Shown here in pieces: positions 1-8,491 of a stretch of DNA of 64,000 nt. Source of the stretch: Vreelandella profundi (GTDB lineage Bacteria; Pseudomonadota; Gammaproteobacteria; Pseudomonadales; Halomonadaceae). Positions within the stretch are counted from its first letter, which is position 1. Every line of letters begins with the position of its first letter. The stretch spans positions 2,170,001 through 2,234,000 of the forward strand of contig NZ_CP077941.1 of the NCBI RefSeq assembly GCF_019722725.1, given 5' to 3'. The notes under the pieces were generated by a model. The model saw only the letters and a list, made by a program, of their open reading frames with translations, made no database searches and was not told the DNA's origin. The translations under genes were made by a program, and so were the position numbers.

Positions 1-1392
1 CAGCGATTCGCCTTGGCTCATAAGCACTTTACGGCCCAATAGATCAAGCGCCTGAATACCGGTAGTGCCTTCATATAGTCGTGTGATGCGTGCATCACGC
101 ACTAGCTGCTCCATCCCCCACTCTTTGATAAAGCCATGGCCGCCATAAATCTGTACACCCTCATTCGTGCTTTCAAAACCCACTTCGGTCAGAAAAGCTT
201 TAACGATCGGCGTTAGCAGTCCAAGTAGAGTTTCAGCACGATCGTGCTCTTCCCCCGGCCGGCCCTTCTCAACAGTATCGAGCATTTGTGCTGCGTACAG
301 CACCAGCATGCGCCCACCTTCCGCAAACGCTTTTTGCGTTAACAGCATACGGCGCACGTCCGGGTGAACGATAATCGGATCAGCTGGCTTGTCAGGCGCC
401 TGCTTACCCGACAAACCACGCATTTGTAGTCGATCGCGAGCGTAGCTCAGTGAATTCTGGAAACTCGCTTCAATTAAACCAAGTCCTTGAATACCTACGC
501 CGAGACGCGCAGCGTTCATCATGGTGAACATGCACGCCAGCCCTTTGTTGGGCGCCCCTACCAGGTAGCCTGTTGCGCCATCGAAGTTCATCACGCAAGT
601 GGCATTACCATGGATGCCCATTTTGTGTTCGAGCGAACCACAGGTGACGCCATTACGCTCACCGACACTACCTTCAGCATTCGGTAAAAACTTAGGCACT
701 ACAAATAGTGAAATACCTTTAGAGCCTTCGGGCGCATCAGGCAGTTTTGCCAGCACCAAGTGAACAATATTTTCGGCTAAATCATGCTCACCCGCAGAGA
801 TGAAGATTTTAGTACCGGTAATTGCATACGCATCACCATCAGCAGGCACCGCGCGTGTCTTGATCAACCCCAAATCGGTACCGCAATGCGACTCGGTTAG
901 GCACATGGTACCCGTCCAAACACCTTCAACCAACTTGGTGAGATACGTCGCCTTCTGCTCTTGCGTGCCATGATGGCGTAGCGCATCAGCAGCGCCATGA
1001 GAAAGTCCGGGATACATCCCCCATGCGAGGTTAGTCGCACAGATCATTTCCGAAAGTAGCATCGCCAGCGAAGGCGGCAGCCCCTGACCACCGTGCTCAG
1101 GGTCTGCGGCAAGGCTCGGCCAACCACCCTCGACGTATTGCTGATAGGCCTCTTTAAACCCATCGGGCGCTTTGACTTCGCCCCCTTCTAATAGGCAGCC
1201 CTCTGCATCACCACTTTGATTAATCGGTAGCAGCACCTCGCGGGCAAACCGAGCTCCCTCTTCCAAAATAGCGCTGATCACATCAGGCGATGTGTCATCG
1301 CAACTTGGAAGCTGTGCGTAGTGAGCGGGGTAATCAAGCATCTCGTCCATCACGAAACGCATATCACGAATAGGGGCCTGGTAGCTGGGCAT
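1..1392 (-). CDS. Acyl-CoA dehydrogenase, DmdC/AcdA-like (3' end outside window)
   Basis: An FAD-dependent acyl-CoA dehydrogenase that oxidises an acyl-CoA to the enoyl-CoA. The reading frame is open from the ATG at 1392 to the window edge, giving 464 residues of a family usually near 600, so the C-terminal extension is missing. Visible features are the start MPSYQAPIRDMRF typical of the long DmdC/PA0506-like subgroup, the FAD/substrate motif MCLTESHCGTDLG at about residues 163-175, and YEGTTGIQA near residue 450 carrying the probable catalytic Glu. The sequence AGGAGA precedes the start. A PsrA-type palindrome lies about 50 bp upstream, suggesting fatty-acid-responsive control. Substrate chain length cannot be read from the sequence; 3-methylthiopropionyl-CoA is known only for some relatives. 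Confidence 0.9.
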   Translation of the reverse strand, partial: MPSYQAPIRDMRFVMDEMLDYPAHYAQLPSCDDTSPDVISAILEEGARFAREVLLPINQSGDAEGCLLEGGEVKAPDGFKEAYQQYVEGGWPSLAADPEHGGQGLPPSLAMLLSEMICATNLAWGMYPGLSHGAADALRHHGTQEQKATYLTKLVEGVWTGTMCLTESHCGTDLGLIKTRAVPADGDAYAITGTKIFISAGEHDLAENIVHLVLAKLPDAPEGSKGISLFVVPKFLPNAEGSVGERNGVTCGSLEHKMGIHGNATCVMNFDGATGYLVGAPNKGLACMFTMMNAARLGVGIQGLGLIEASFQNSLSYARDRLQMRGLSGKQAPDKPADPIIVHPDVRRMLLTQKAFAEGGRMLVLYAAQMLDTVEKGRPGEEHDRAETLLGLLTPIVKAFLTEVGFESTNEGVQIYGGHGFIKEWGMEQLVRDARITRLYEGTTGIQALDLLGRKVLMSQGESL

Positions 1393-1443
1393 CGTATTTC
1401 TCCTGAAAAGGGGGTTGAGAGCAGATACGCAGCTAGCGCAACG

Positions 1444-1465
1444 CTTTCAAACACATGTTTGAAAG
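1444..1465. promoter_or_regulatory. PsrA/FadR-type palindromic operator upstream of acyl-CoA dehydrogenase
   Basis: A perfect inverted repeat: arms CTTTCAAACA and TGTTTGAAAG separated by CA. It contains the core CAAAC-N4-GTTTG, which fits the published Pseudomonas PsrA box (G/C)AAAC-N2-4-GTTT(G/C). PsrA is a TetR-family repressor released by long-chain acyl ligands. The site lies 52 bp ahead of the ATG at 1392. That PsrA acts here is an inference; no psrA gene is in the window. Confidence 0.65.
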
Positions 1466-1560
1466 TTAGCGCGTGCACTCTACAGAGTCAAGCAAGCGTT
1501 TTAATGTAGTCTTAAAACTCATTACAACGTTGGTCGCCAACTCAACAAGCTATTGCCTCT

Positions 1561-1597
1561 AAAAACAAAAACTCGCCAGTGATTAGCTGACGAGTTG
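1561..1597 (-). terminator. Rho-independent terminator after the SDR gene
   Basis: Read on the minus strand, a hairpin with arms AACTCG and CGAGTT, extended inward by CAG/CTG after one mismatch, is followed by a run of T with a single G. It lies about 23 bp past the stop codon of the SDR gene at 1620 and would end the ligase-SDR transcript before the acyl-CoA dehydrogenase promoter. Confidence 0.7.
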
Positions 1598-1619
1598 ACA
1601 TGATTTGCTGGAAAAAACG

Positions 1620-2387
1620 TTACTGCATGCGAATGCCGCCATCCAAGCGAATCAATTCACCGTTAAGCATAGCGTTAGTAATGATTTGCTCCGCTAATTG
1701 AGCAAACTCATCCGGCCTGCCCAACCGCTTAGGGAATGGCACCGCAGCGGCTAGCGCCTGAGCGGCGTCATCAGGGATCTCACTCATCATCGGGGTTTCA
1801 AATACGCCAGGGGCAATTGCCATGACGCGAATAGCATGCCTTGAAAGCTCACGTGCGGCGGGAAGGCTCATTCCCACAACGCCCGCCTTAGAGGCACTAT
1901 AGGCACACTGGCCCACCTGCCCATCGAAGGCCGCAATGGACGCAGTATTAATAATCACTCCCCGCTCACCGCTTTCATTAGGCGTATTTTTTGCCATCGC
2001 AGCGGCGGCAAGGCGCATAACGTTGAACGTACCCACCAGATTTATACTGATCGTTTTCTTATAGCTGTCTAGATCCGCTGGAATACCGTCTCGATCAACC
2101 AGCTTTGCCACGCTAACCACACCCGCACAATGAACCACGCCTGACAGCCCGCGCTCACCGCCTAGCGCAACGGCTGCATCCACCGCTTGCTGCATCTGTT
2201 CAGCAGAGGTGATATCAGCAAGGACAGCCTGCGCGCTTGCCCCCAGCTGCAGGGCATGTGCATTAACGCTGTCGCTTAAGTCGCACAGAACAACCCTGGC
2301 ACCCGCGGCGACCAAGCGCTCAGCCGTTGCCGCTCCCAGCCCTGAGGCGGCGCCGGTAATCAAAAACGTACTGTCCTTAACCTGCAT
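1620..2387 (-). CDS. SDR-family 3-hydroxyacyl-CoA dehydrogenase (HSD10-like)
   Basis: A 255-residue short-chain dehydrogenase/reductase, probably oxidising 3-hydroxyacyl-CoA with NAD+. The nucleotide-binding motif TGAASGLG is at residues 11-18, HCAG at 86-89 replaces the usual NNAG, and the catalytic triad is Ser150 (NTAS), Tyr163 and Lys167 (YSASKAG). Length and the C-terminal ending GGIRMQ fit the type-2 hydroxyacyl-CoA dehydrogenase (HSD17B10) group. It lies 19 bp after the acyl-CoA ligase stop and is probably co-transcribed with it. With a thiolase and an acyl-CoA dehydrogenase beside it, it likely serves the third step of a beta-oxidation or branched-chain spiral. The substrate is inferred from context. 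Confidence 0.85.
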   Translation of the reverse strand: MQVKDSTFLITGAASGLGAATAERLVAAGARVVLCDLSDSVNAHALQLGASAQAVLADITSAEQMQQAVDAAVALGGERGLSGVVHCAGVVSVAKLVDRDGIPADLDSYKKTISINLVGTFNVMRLAAAAMAKNTPNESGERGVIINTASIAAFDGQVGQCAYSASKAGVVGMSLPAARELSRHAIRVMAIAPGVFETPMMSEIPDDAAQALAAAVPFPKRLGRPDEFAQLAEQIITNAMLNGELIRLDGGIRMQ

Positions 2388-2406
2388 AACCGTATTCCCT
2401 ATGTGG

Positions 2407-4083
2407 TTACATTGACTGACTTGCTTTGGATGCTTCTACCGCCTGGGCGCGCAGCTTAAAGCGCTGAATCTTGCCACTGGGCGTTTTGGGTAGCTCATCG
2501 ACAAACTCTATAATGCGCGGAAACGCATGTGTCGAAAGCCGCTCGCGCACTCGCTGTTTGATTTCATCGGCAAGGGCATCACTGGGCTCAAAGCCTTCGC
2601 GTAGCACGACATACGATTTAATGACCTCGCCTCGAATTTCATCTGGCTGCCCTACGGCTGCCGATTCAGCGACCGCAGGATGCGTCATCACGCTGTTCTC
2701 AACATCCGTTGGCCCAACGCGGTAGCCTGCCGTGGTAATAATGTCATCATCACGACCGGCAAACTGAAAGGTGCCATCTTCGTTGCGAATCACCACGTCT
2801 CCAGTCAGGTAATAACCTTCCACAAAGGGGTTCTTTTCTTGCCAGGTGTATCCTGGGAAAAAGTGCGCTGGCGAATTTTTGATATCCACCGCCAGAACGC
2901 CGGGCTCACCTGCGGGAAGTTCGCGATATTCCGCATCCAGAGTGACTAGCCGATAGCCCGGCATAGGCACCCCCATAGCGCCTACGTGCTTTAAATGATC
3001 AAGCGCATGATGGTTATTGCAGGTCATCCCCGTTTCGGTTTGGCCGTAGTGATCCATCACCGAACAGCCGAGCGACCTTTCTACCCAGGTCACCACTTCG
3101 GTATTTAAAGGCTCTCCTGCCGAACTAGCCGCTCGCAGCTCTAACGTCTCATGGGCGTCATCAAACAGGCCTGAGGCCTTCATCAAGCGATAGGCAGTGG
3201 GCGCGGCGGCAAAATTGGTAATGTGGTGGCGCTTCATAAACGCAAGCGCCCCTTCGGCACTAAAGCCTGCTTCACAGAAATGCGTGGTTACGCCCAGCAG
3301 CAGCGGCCCGGTAATCGCATAGTAAAGGCCGTAGGCCCAGCCTGGATCAGCCATATTCCAGAAGCGATCATCGCCACGTAGATCGATGGCGAGTTCCATA
3401 TAGATCGCAAATGCCGTCATGCCCGCCAGCGGAACAGCCACCCCTTTGGGCTTGCCCACCGTGCCAGAGGTAAACATTTGCAAGAATGGCTCATCAGGCG
3501 AGAGCCTTGGCGGACTTTCGCGCATTGACGCGTGCGTCAATGCAACTTGCCAGTCGTGATCCTCGGCGTGCTCGCTGGTTGCGCCACCGACGGCTAACAC
3601 CGGCGGGCACTGACTCAAACCATCAAATTTATAGCGATTGGCATGATCCGTTATCACCAGCTTGGTATCGGCACGCCCTAACCGGTAGTCCACGGCGTCA
3701 GGGCCAAACGCGGTAAACAGCGGCTGATAAACGGCACCTATGCGCCATGTTGCCAAGACAGCAATCAACAGCTGTGGGGATCGTGGCAGCATGCAGGCGA
3801 TGCGATCGCCCTTGCATAGCCCCTGAGCCTGGAACCAACCGGCAAGCATCGCACTTTGCTTATCGAGCTCGGCGTAAGTCAGCGTATTAATAGCCCCTTG
3901 GAAATCTTCCTGAACCAACGCAAGTACGTCGCCACGCCCTTCACGCACATGCCGTCCACAGCAGGCCTCAAAGGCATTAAGAAAGCCGTCCTGATGGTCG
4001 TCTAAGCGAGCTATGACGCTATCGATAGAAAAGTTATCGCGGTAGTGCTGATAGTCGGGCAGGGAATCTGATGTGGCTGTCAT
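2407..4083 (-). CDS. AMP-dependent acyl-CoA ligase
   Basis: A 558-residue member of the ANL superfamily that activates a carboxylic acid to its acyl-CoA through an acyl-AMP. The P-loop-like motif FTSGTVGKPKGV is at about residues 204-215, an adenylate-binding GYYLTGD follows in the second half, and the C-terminal catalytic lysine is in TPSGKIQR near residue 540. The frame is open to 4122, but the ATG at 4083 is preferred because AAGAGAG lies about 5 bp upstream and the family does not start earlier. It heads a two-gene operon with the SDR gene. Closest in style to medium-chain or acetyl-CoA-synthetase-like ligases; the true acid is unknown. A palindrome upstream may be its operator. Confidence 0.88.
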   Translation of the reverse strand: MTATSDSLPDYQHYRDNFSIDSVIARLDDHQDGFLNAFEACCGRHVREGRGDVLALVQEDFQGAINTLTYAELDKQSAMLAGWFQAQGLCKGDRIACMLPRSPQLLIAVLATWRIGAVYQPLFTAFGPDAVDYRLGRADTKLVITDHANRYKFDGLSQCPPVLAVGGATSEHAEDHDWQVALTHASMRESPPRLSPDEPFLQMFTSGTVGKPKGVAVPLAGMTAFAIYMELAIDLRGDDRFWNMADPGWAYGLYYAITGPLLLGVTTHFCEAGFSAEGALAFMKRHHITNFAAAPTAYRLMKASGLFDDAHETLELRAASSAGEPLNTEVVTWVERSLGCSVMDHYGQTETGMTCNNHHALDHLKHVGAMGVPMPGYRLVTLDAEYRELPAGEPGVLAVDIKNSPAHFFPGYTWQEKNPFVEGYYLTGDVVIRNEDGTFQFAGRDDDIITTAGYRVGPTDVENSVMTHPAVAESAAVGQPDEIRGEVIKSYVVLREGFEPSDALADEIKQRVRERLSTHAFPRIIEFVDELPKTPSGKIQRFKLRAQAVEASKASQSM

Positions 4084-4156
4084 TGTGGCTCTCTTGTGTT
4101 GTTGGAAATGAGCACGTGGCAAGCAATATAGGAACAGACAACGCTTAAAAAAATAT

Positions 4157-4172
4157 CCGTTGACGTTAACGG
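4157..4172. promoter_or_regulatory. Palindromic candidate operator upstream of acyl-CoA ligase
   Basis: The sequence CCGTTGACGTTAACGG is a near-perfect 16-bp palindrome with one mismatched pair. It lies 74 bp upstream of the ligase start. From memory it resembles the MerR-family LiuR box (TTTACGTTAACGTAA-like) used for branched-chain amino-acid and acyl catabolism; this match is tentative. Confidence 0.4.
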
Positions 4173-4283
4173 AAGCTTTAAGATAAAAACAACGCTAAAA
4201 GCAATCGCCTTAGAGAGCAAGCATTCTGATGGTTTAAGGCACTAGACGTTGGTCGGGGCTAGCCAATGGTCTACAGCGGAATA

Positions 4284-4862
4284 TCAATCAGCGGTAGGCA
4301 TAATCATAGCGACAAGCTCGTCAGCGAGGTTATCGGGTGAGCGTGAGCCGTTGGGGTCGTACCAGCGAACGGTCCAATTCAGCGCCCCAAGCACAAAGCG
4401 CGACACAAGAAAACGATCACCATGGATTAGTCCTGAATCTAGGGCCTCGTCAATCACCGAAACCCACAAAGCCTCATAAGCATCGCGTAAGTGACTGAGA
4501 TGCGCACTGGCCACAGGATCAAGCCTACGCCACTCAAAGAGCGCTACTACATGCGCATTGCGATCGGTAAATAAGGTTTCAAGATGGGCACGCGCCATGG
4601 TGCGTAAACGAATTTCCGGCTCGGCGGCGCACTCAGCCAAGGCTTTGCGTGCAATCGACAAGGCATTCTGGGTGCCGTCTTCAATAACGGCCGCAAGAAT
4701 TTCCTGCTTATCTTTAAAGTGATGAAACAGGCTGCCGGATTTAATGCCCATTTCCTGCGCCAGCATACGCACCGTGGTGCGGTCGAAGCCTTCTTGGACG
4801 AACAGCTGAGCGGCGAGGCGCGTCAGTTCCTTGCGGCGTGGAGATGCATTCATTACATTCAT
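4284..4862 (-). CDS. TetR/AcrR-family transcriptional regulator
   Basis: A 192-residue one-component repressor. An N-terminal helix-turn-helix spans about residues 8-55, with the TetR signature TTVRMLAQEMGIKSGSLFHH followed by FKDKQEIL. The C-terminal ligand-binding half is helical and not recognised further, although it resembles regulators of acyl-CoA metabolism. The open frame reaches 5069 and into the thiolase, but the domain starts near MNVMNASPRRKEL, so ATG 4862 (or 4853) is chosen; no strong ribosome-binding site distinguishes the two. It is divergent from the thiolase with a 116-bp shared promoter region and is a natural candidate for its regulator. The effector is unknown. Confidence 0.88.
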   Translation of the reverse strand: MNVMNASPRRKELTRLAAQLFVQEGFDRTTVRMLAQEMGIKSGSLFHHFKDKQEILAAVIEDGTQNALSIARKALAECAAEPEIRLRTMARAHLETLFTDRNAHVVALFEWRRLDPVASAHLSHLRDAYEALWVSVIDEALDSGLIHGDRFLVSRFVLGALNWTVRWYDPNGSRSPDNLADELVAMIMPTAD

Positions 4863-4874
4863 GTCATTTACACT

Positions 4875-4912
4875 AGCGCTTGCTTGGTTACTCTGGAGAG
4901 AACCACAGCGCT
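4875..4912. promoter_or_regulatory. Candidate operator between tetR and thiolase
   Basis: The short divergent spacer holds GGTT...AACC (4886-4904) nested between two copies of AGCGCT (4875-4880 and 4907-4912). The symmetry is imperfect. It is listed only because TetR regulators usually bind such shared spacers. Confidence 0.25.
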
Positions 4913-4978
4913 GCCAACGGGTCAACGTATCACCCGCACTTGGCATGACAATCACAACAAACTGGAAGGAGATTGACC

Positions 4979-6166
4979 ATGAGCAGCCCCACCGATGTTG
5001 TATTTCTAGCCGCCAAGCGCACGCCGATGGGCGGCATGATGGGCAGCCTTGCCACAATGACAGCGCCACAGCTCGGCGCAGCAGCCATTAAGGCCGCGAT
5101 TGAAGCGTCAGGCATCGACCCCGCTGCGATAACCGAAGGAATTATGGGCTGTGTACTGCCCGCGGGCGTTAAACAGGGCCCTGCACGCCAAGCCATGCGC
5201 CAAGCCGGCATACCCGATGCCAATGGTGCCACCACCATTAATAAGCTGTGCGGTTCTGGAATGAAGGCAACCATGCTTGCCCACGATCTTATCAAAGCAG
5301 GCAGTGGCGATATTTTGCTGGCTGGCGGTATGGAGTCCATGTCTAACGCCCCTCACCTTCTGACCAAGGCGCGCGGCGGCTATCGGCTAGGGCATGGCGA
5401 GCTAAAAGACCACATGTTTTTAGACGGGCTGGAAGATGCTGAAACGGGAAAATTGATGGGCGTCTTTGCCCAAGACGTCGCCACTCAGCGCGGCTACACC
5501 CGCGAACAGCTCGATGACTTCGCCATCTCTTCTCTTGAGCGTGCCATGGCCGCAACGAATGCAGGTCACTTAACCAGCGAGATGGCCCCCGTGACCGTTA
5601 CGACTCGCCACGGAGACAGCGTCGTTGAACATGACGAGCAGCCCTTTTTAGCCAAACTGGATAAGATCCGCCAACTTCGTCCTGCCTTTGCCAAAGACGG
5701 CACCATTACCGCGGCCAACGCCAGCTCTATTTCCGACGGCGCATCCGCCCTCATCTTGGCCAGCCAAGCAGCGGCCGAGCAGCACGGCATTAAACCACTC
5801 GCGCGCATGGTGGGTCATTCAACCCATGCCCGTCACCCTAGTGAATTCACTATTGCGCCGGTTGGTGCGATTGAAAAATTGATGAAAAAGCTAGGCTGGG
5901 GCGTCAACGATGTGGATTTATTTGAAATCAACGAAGCCTTTGCGGTCGTTACCCTGATGGCTATGGATGACCTCGGACTTCCCCATAGCAAGGTCAACGT
6001 TTTTGGCGGTGCCTGCGCCCAAGGCCACCCGATTGGCTCAACGGGCTCACGTATTATTGCAACGCTGATTCATGCGCTACGCAGCACTGGCGGTAAACGC
6101 GGCATCGCAAGCCTGTGTATCGGCGGAGGTGAAGCGACAGCAGTCGCCGTTGAATTAATCGACTAA
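4979..6166 (+). CDS. Thiolase (acetyl-CoA C-acyltransferase)
   Basis: A 395-residue thiolase that cleaves 3-ketoacyl-CoA or condenses acetyl-CoA. The nucleophilic Cys91 lies in INKLCGSGMKA, NEAFAV supplies an active-site Asn/Glu region near residue 318, GHPIGSTG holds the catalytic His near 348, and the C-terminal Cys is in ASLCIGGGEA. The ATG at 4979 is preferred over TTG 4973 because AAGGAG sits seven bases upstream. It is transcribed away from the TetR gene and next to the ligase/SDR operon, so it probably completes the same acyl-CoA pathway. Sequence alone does not separate a degradative from a biosynthetic (PhaA-like) role. Confidence 0.92.
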   Translation: MSSPTDVVFLAAKRTPMGGMMGSLATMTAPQLGAAAIKAAIEASGIDPAAITEGIMGCVLPAGVKQGPARQAMRQAGIPDANGATTINKLCGSGMKATMLAHDLIKAGSGDILLAGGMESMSNAPHLLTKARGGYRLGHGELKDHMFLDGLEDAETGKLMGVFAQDVATQRGYTREQLDDFAISSLERAMAATNAGHLTSEMAPVTVTTRHGDSVVEHDEQPFLAKLDKIRQLRPAFAKDGTITAANASSISDGASALILASQAAAEQHGIKPLARMVGHSTHARHPSEFTIAPVGAIEKLMKKLGWGVNDVDLFEINEAFAVVTLMAMDDLGLPHSKVNVFGGACAQGHPIGSTGSRIIATLIHALRSTGGKRGIASLCIGGGEATAVAVELID

Positions 6167-6194
6167 CCGATGGCATATAACCGATTTTGATAAG

Positions 6195-6240
6195 AGCCAA
6201 CGCCTCTTGCTAATAGAAAAGACGTTGGCTTAAGACTGAG
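6195..6240. terminator. Weak hairpin between thiolase and pstB
   Basis: Arms AGCCAACG and CGTTGGCT enclose a 30-base loop in the 120-bp spacer where the thiolase and pstB converge. There is no good T-run on either side, so termination is only possible. Confidence 0.3.
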
Positions 6241-6286
6241 CAAAGAGCTCAACAGCGCAGATTACTTTCCCCGTAACGGCTAAAAT

Positions 6287-7126
6287 TTAGCCAAAACGCC
6301 CGGTAATATAATCGTGCGTGCGCTGATCCCGTGGGTTAGTGAAGATAGTGTCAGTACTGTCCACCTCCACAAGGTCTCCCATGTGGAAAAACGCGGTGCG
6401 GTCAGCAACGCGGGCAGCCTGCTGCATATTGTGCGTTACCATCACAATGGTATAACTCTCGCTAAGCTCATCTATCAACTGTTCAACTTTCGCTGTAGCG
6501 ATTGGATCGAGCGCCGAACAGGGCTCGTCCATCAAAATCACATCAGGGCTAACGGCCACGGTTCTGGCAATGCATAAACGCTGCTGCTGCCCGCCCGATA
6601 AACCCGTGCCGGGCTGATCAAGGCGATCCTTAACCTCGTCCCACAACCCCGCACGACGCAGGCTGCTTTCAACGATATCGTCTAACTCTGCCTTACGCTT
6701 TGCCAGTCCGTGAAGACGCGGCCCATAGGCAATATTTTCGTAGATCGATTTAGGAAACGGGTTAGGCTTTTGAAACACAATGCCGACCTGAGCCCGCAGC
6801 AGTACGACATCACGATCCGGAGCATAAATATCGTTATTATCTAACGTTATTTTGCCTTCAACTCGACAAATATCAATGGTGTCGTTCATCCGGTTCAAGC
6901 AGCGTAAGAACGTTGATTTACCGCAGCCCGAGGGGCCGATAAAGGCCATTACTTCATTCTCGTAAATATCGAGATCAATCCCATTAATGGCCTGAGCGTT
7001 GCCGTAAAACACCTCGACGTTTTCAGCGCTCATTTTCACTTTATCTTTTGCCTTACTGGTGCGGCTCTCACCGTTACCCACACTCACCATAGGCGAAGGT
7101 ATATTAGGCTGTGTAGAAGTATTCAC
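6287..7126 (-). CDS. pstB: Phosphate ABC transporter ATP-binding protein PstB
   Basis: The 279-residue ATPase that drives high-affinity phosphate import by PstSCAB at the inner membrane. Walker [10 protein letters not shown] is at residues 64-72, the signature LSGGQQQRL follows in the middle, Walker B is VILMDEP, and the switch His is in MVTHNM. The start is GTG at 7126, directly after the pstA stop (TAA-GTG), with GAGGTGG five to nine bases ahead. The N-terminal 30 residues before the ABC domain are longer than in E. coli PstB, so an internal start cannot be fully excluded. It is the last gene of pstSCAB here; no phoU follows within the window. Confidence 0.96.
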   Translation of the reverse strand: MNTSTQPNIPSPMVSVGNGESRTSKAKDKVKMSAENVEVFYGNAQAINGIDLDIYENEVMAFIGPSGCGKSTFLRCLNRMNDTIDICRVEGKITLDNNDIYAPDRDVVLLRAQVGIVFQKPNPFPKSIYENIAYGPRLHGLAKRKAELDDIVESSLRRAGLWDEVKDRLDQPGTGLSGGQQQRLCIARTVAVSPDVILMDEPCSALDPIATAKVEQLIDELSESYTIVMVTHNMQQAARVADRTAFFHMGDLVEVDSTDTIFTNPRDQRTHDYITGRFG

Positions 7127-8485
7127 TTACCACCTCGTCTCGAATTTTTTACGCAACCAAATCGCTAATGCATTCAAACTAAGCATCAGCCCTAGCAACA
7201 CGATAATGGCCGCTGATGTGCGCGCCTCAAAGAAATTGCGCAGCTCATTGCCCTGCCAGAGGTAAATCTGTACGGGTAACGCCGTTGACTGCTCCAGCGG
7301 CGTACCCGGGACGTTGGCCACAAAGGCATTCATGCCAATCAGTAATAGCGGGGCCGTTTCACCTAACGCTTGGGCAATACCTAGAATAGAGCCAGTTAAA
7401 ATACCTGGAAGCGCTAGCGGCAGAACATGATGAAAAACGGTCTGTACTTTCGATGCCCCAATACCTAACGCCGCTTGGCGTATAGAAGGCGGGATCGAAC
7501 GCAGCGATGCGCGCGTGGTAATAATGATCGTCGGCAATGTCATTAACGTTAGCACCAATCCGCCGACTACCGGTGCCGATAGCGGCAAGCCGAAATAGCC
7601 AATAAAGATGGATGCCCCCAACAGGCCAAAGACAATAGAAGGCACTGCAGCCAAATTATTGATGTTGATTTCGATCAGATCGGTTAAACGGTTTTGAGGC
7701 GCAAACTCTTCAAGATAAACCGCGCTCGCGACACCAATGGGCACTGACAGCAAAATAACCACCATCATCATGAACAGAGAGCCCATAAAGGCACCGGCTA
7801 AGCCCGCTGACGCCGGTGAACTGCGCGAATCTGTATTGAGAAACAGCGATGTGCTAAAAGCATTCTCAATGATGCCTTCATCACTGAGCCGGTCAGCCCA
7901 CTCTCGCGTTTGCGGGCTAAGCTGCTGACGCGCATCCGGTAAGCTGCGATCTATATTGCCTTTGATCCATACATCCACATTGGCGCTGGCAAGCAGCTTG
8001 ACCTCGACAGTTTGACCAAGCAAAGAAGGCTTTTCAATAAACTGGTCGCGTAGTGCAAAGCGCTCGCCAGAGGCCAATAACGCGCGCAGGTCGCGCAGCT
8101 GGCGAGATTCAACGCTCACGCCCAATGCTTCTTCCATCGCACTATCAATGAGCGACTGCCAATTGATTAGGCTGGCCTGCGTTAGCCATGCGCCATAGCG
8201 TTCATCAAATGCAAGCTGGTTCTCGCCATCTTCGCGTCGAGGTTTTTCATCCAGCTGTATGACCTCAGGGTCAAAATACACGTCGGTGTAAACCGTCGAC
8301 TGCCAAAAAGCAGGAACACCTCGCGCCAGAATGCTCGCGAATAAAATGATTACCAGGGCCATTCCCGTTGTCACGGCGGCCAGCCCCACGCGGCGAAAGC
8401 GCGTCTCTTTGCGGTGTCGTTTCGCCAGCGATTTTTCGATCGTCATCAGGCGGTGCTGACGGCGCTGCTCAATCGTTATAGACAT
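7127..8485 (-). CDS. pstA: Phosphate ABC transporter permease PstA
   Basis: A 452-residue inner-membrane permease subunit. One membrane helix lies near residues 32-54, followed by a large extracytoplasmic domain of roughly 160 residues, then the usual five-helix MetI-like core beginning about residue 230. The transport motif region is near ALGIGASKVQTVFHHVLPLA, contacting PstB. At 452 residues it is far longer than E. coli PstA (about 296), the extra being the periplasmic insertion seen in pseudomonad-type PstA. The ATG at 8485 is six bases beyond the pstC stop, consistent with translational coupling. Confidence 0.94.
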   Translation of the reverse strand: MSITIEQRRQHRLMTIEKSLAKRHRKETRFRRVGLAAVTTGMALVIILFASILARGVPAFWQSTVYTDVYFDPEVIQLDEKPRREDGENQLAFDERYGAWLTQASLINWQSLIDSAMEEALGVSVESRQLRDLRALLASGERFALRDQFIEKPSLLGQTVEVKLLASANVDVWIKGNIDRSLPDARQQLSPQTREWADRLSDEGIIENAFSTSLFLNTDSRSSPASAGLAGAFMGSLFMMMVVILLSVPIGVASAVYLEEFAPQNRLTDLIEININNLAAVPSIVFGLLGASIFIGYFGLPLSAPVVGGLVLTLMTLPTIIITTRASLRSIPPSIRQAALGIGASKVQTVFHHVLPLALPGILTGSILGIAQALGETAPLLLIGMNAFVANVPGTPLEQSTALPVQIYLWQGNELRNFFEARTSAAIIVLLGLMLSLNALAIWLRKKFETRW

Positions 8486-8491
8486 AGTCGC

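Noticed and set aside
4930..5340. A 136-codon minus-strand ORF over the thiolase start
   Set aside because: It is antisense to the thiolase with its conserved N-terminal motifs and would cover the divergent promoter.
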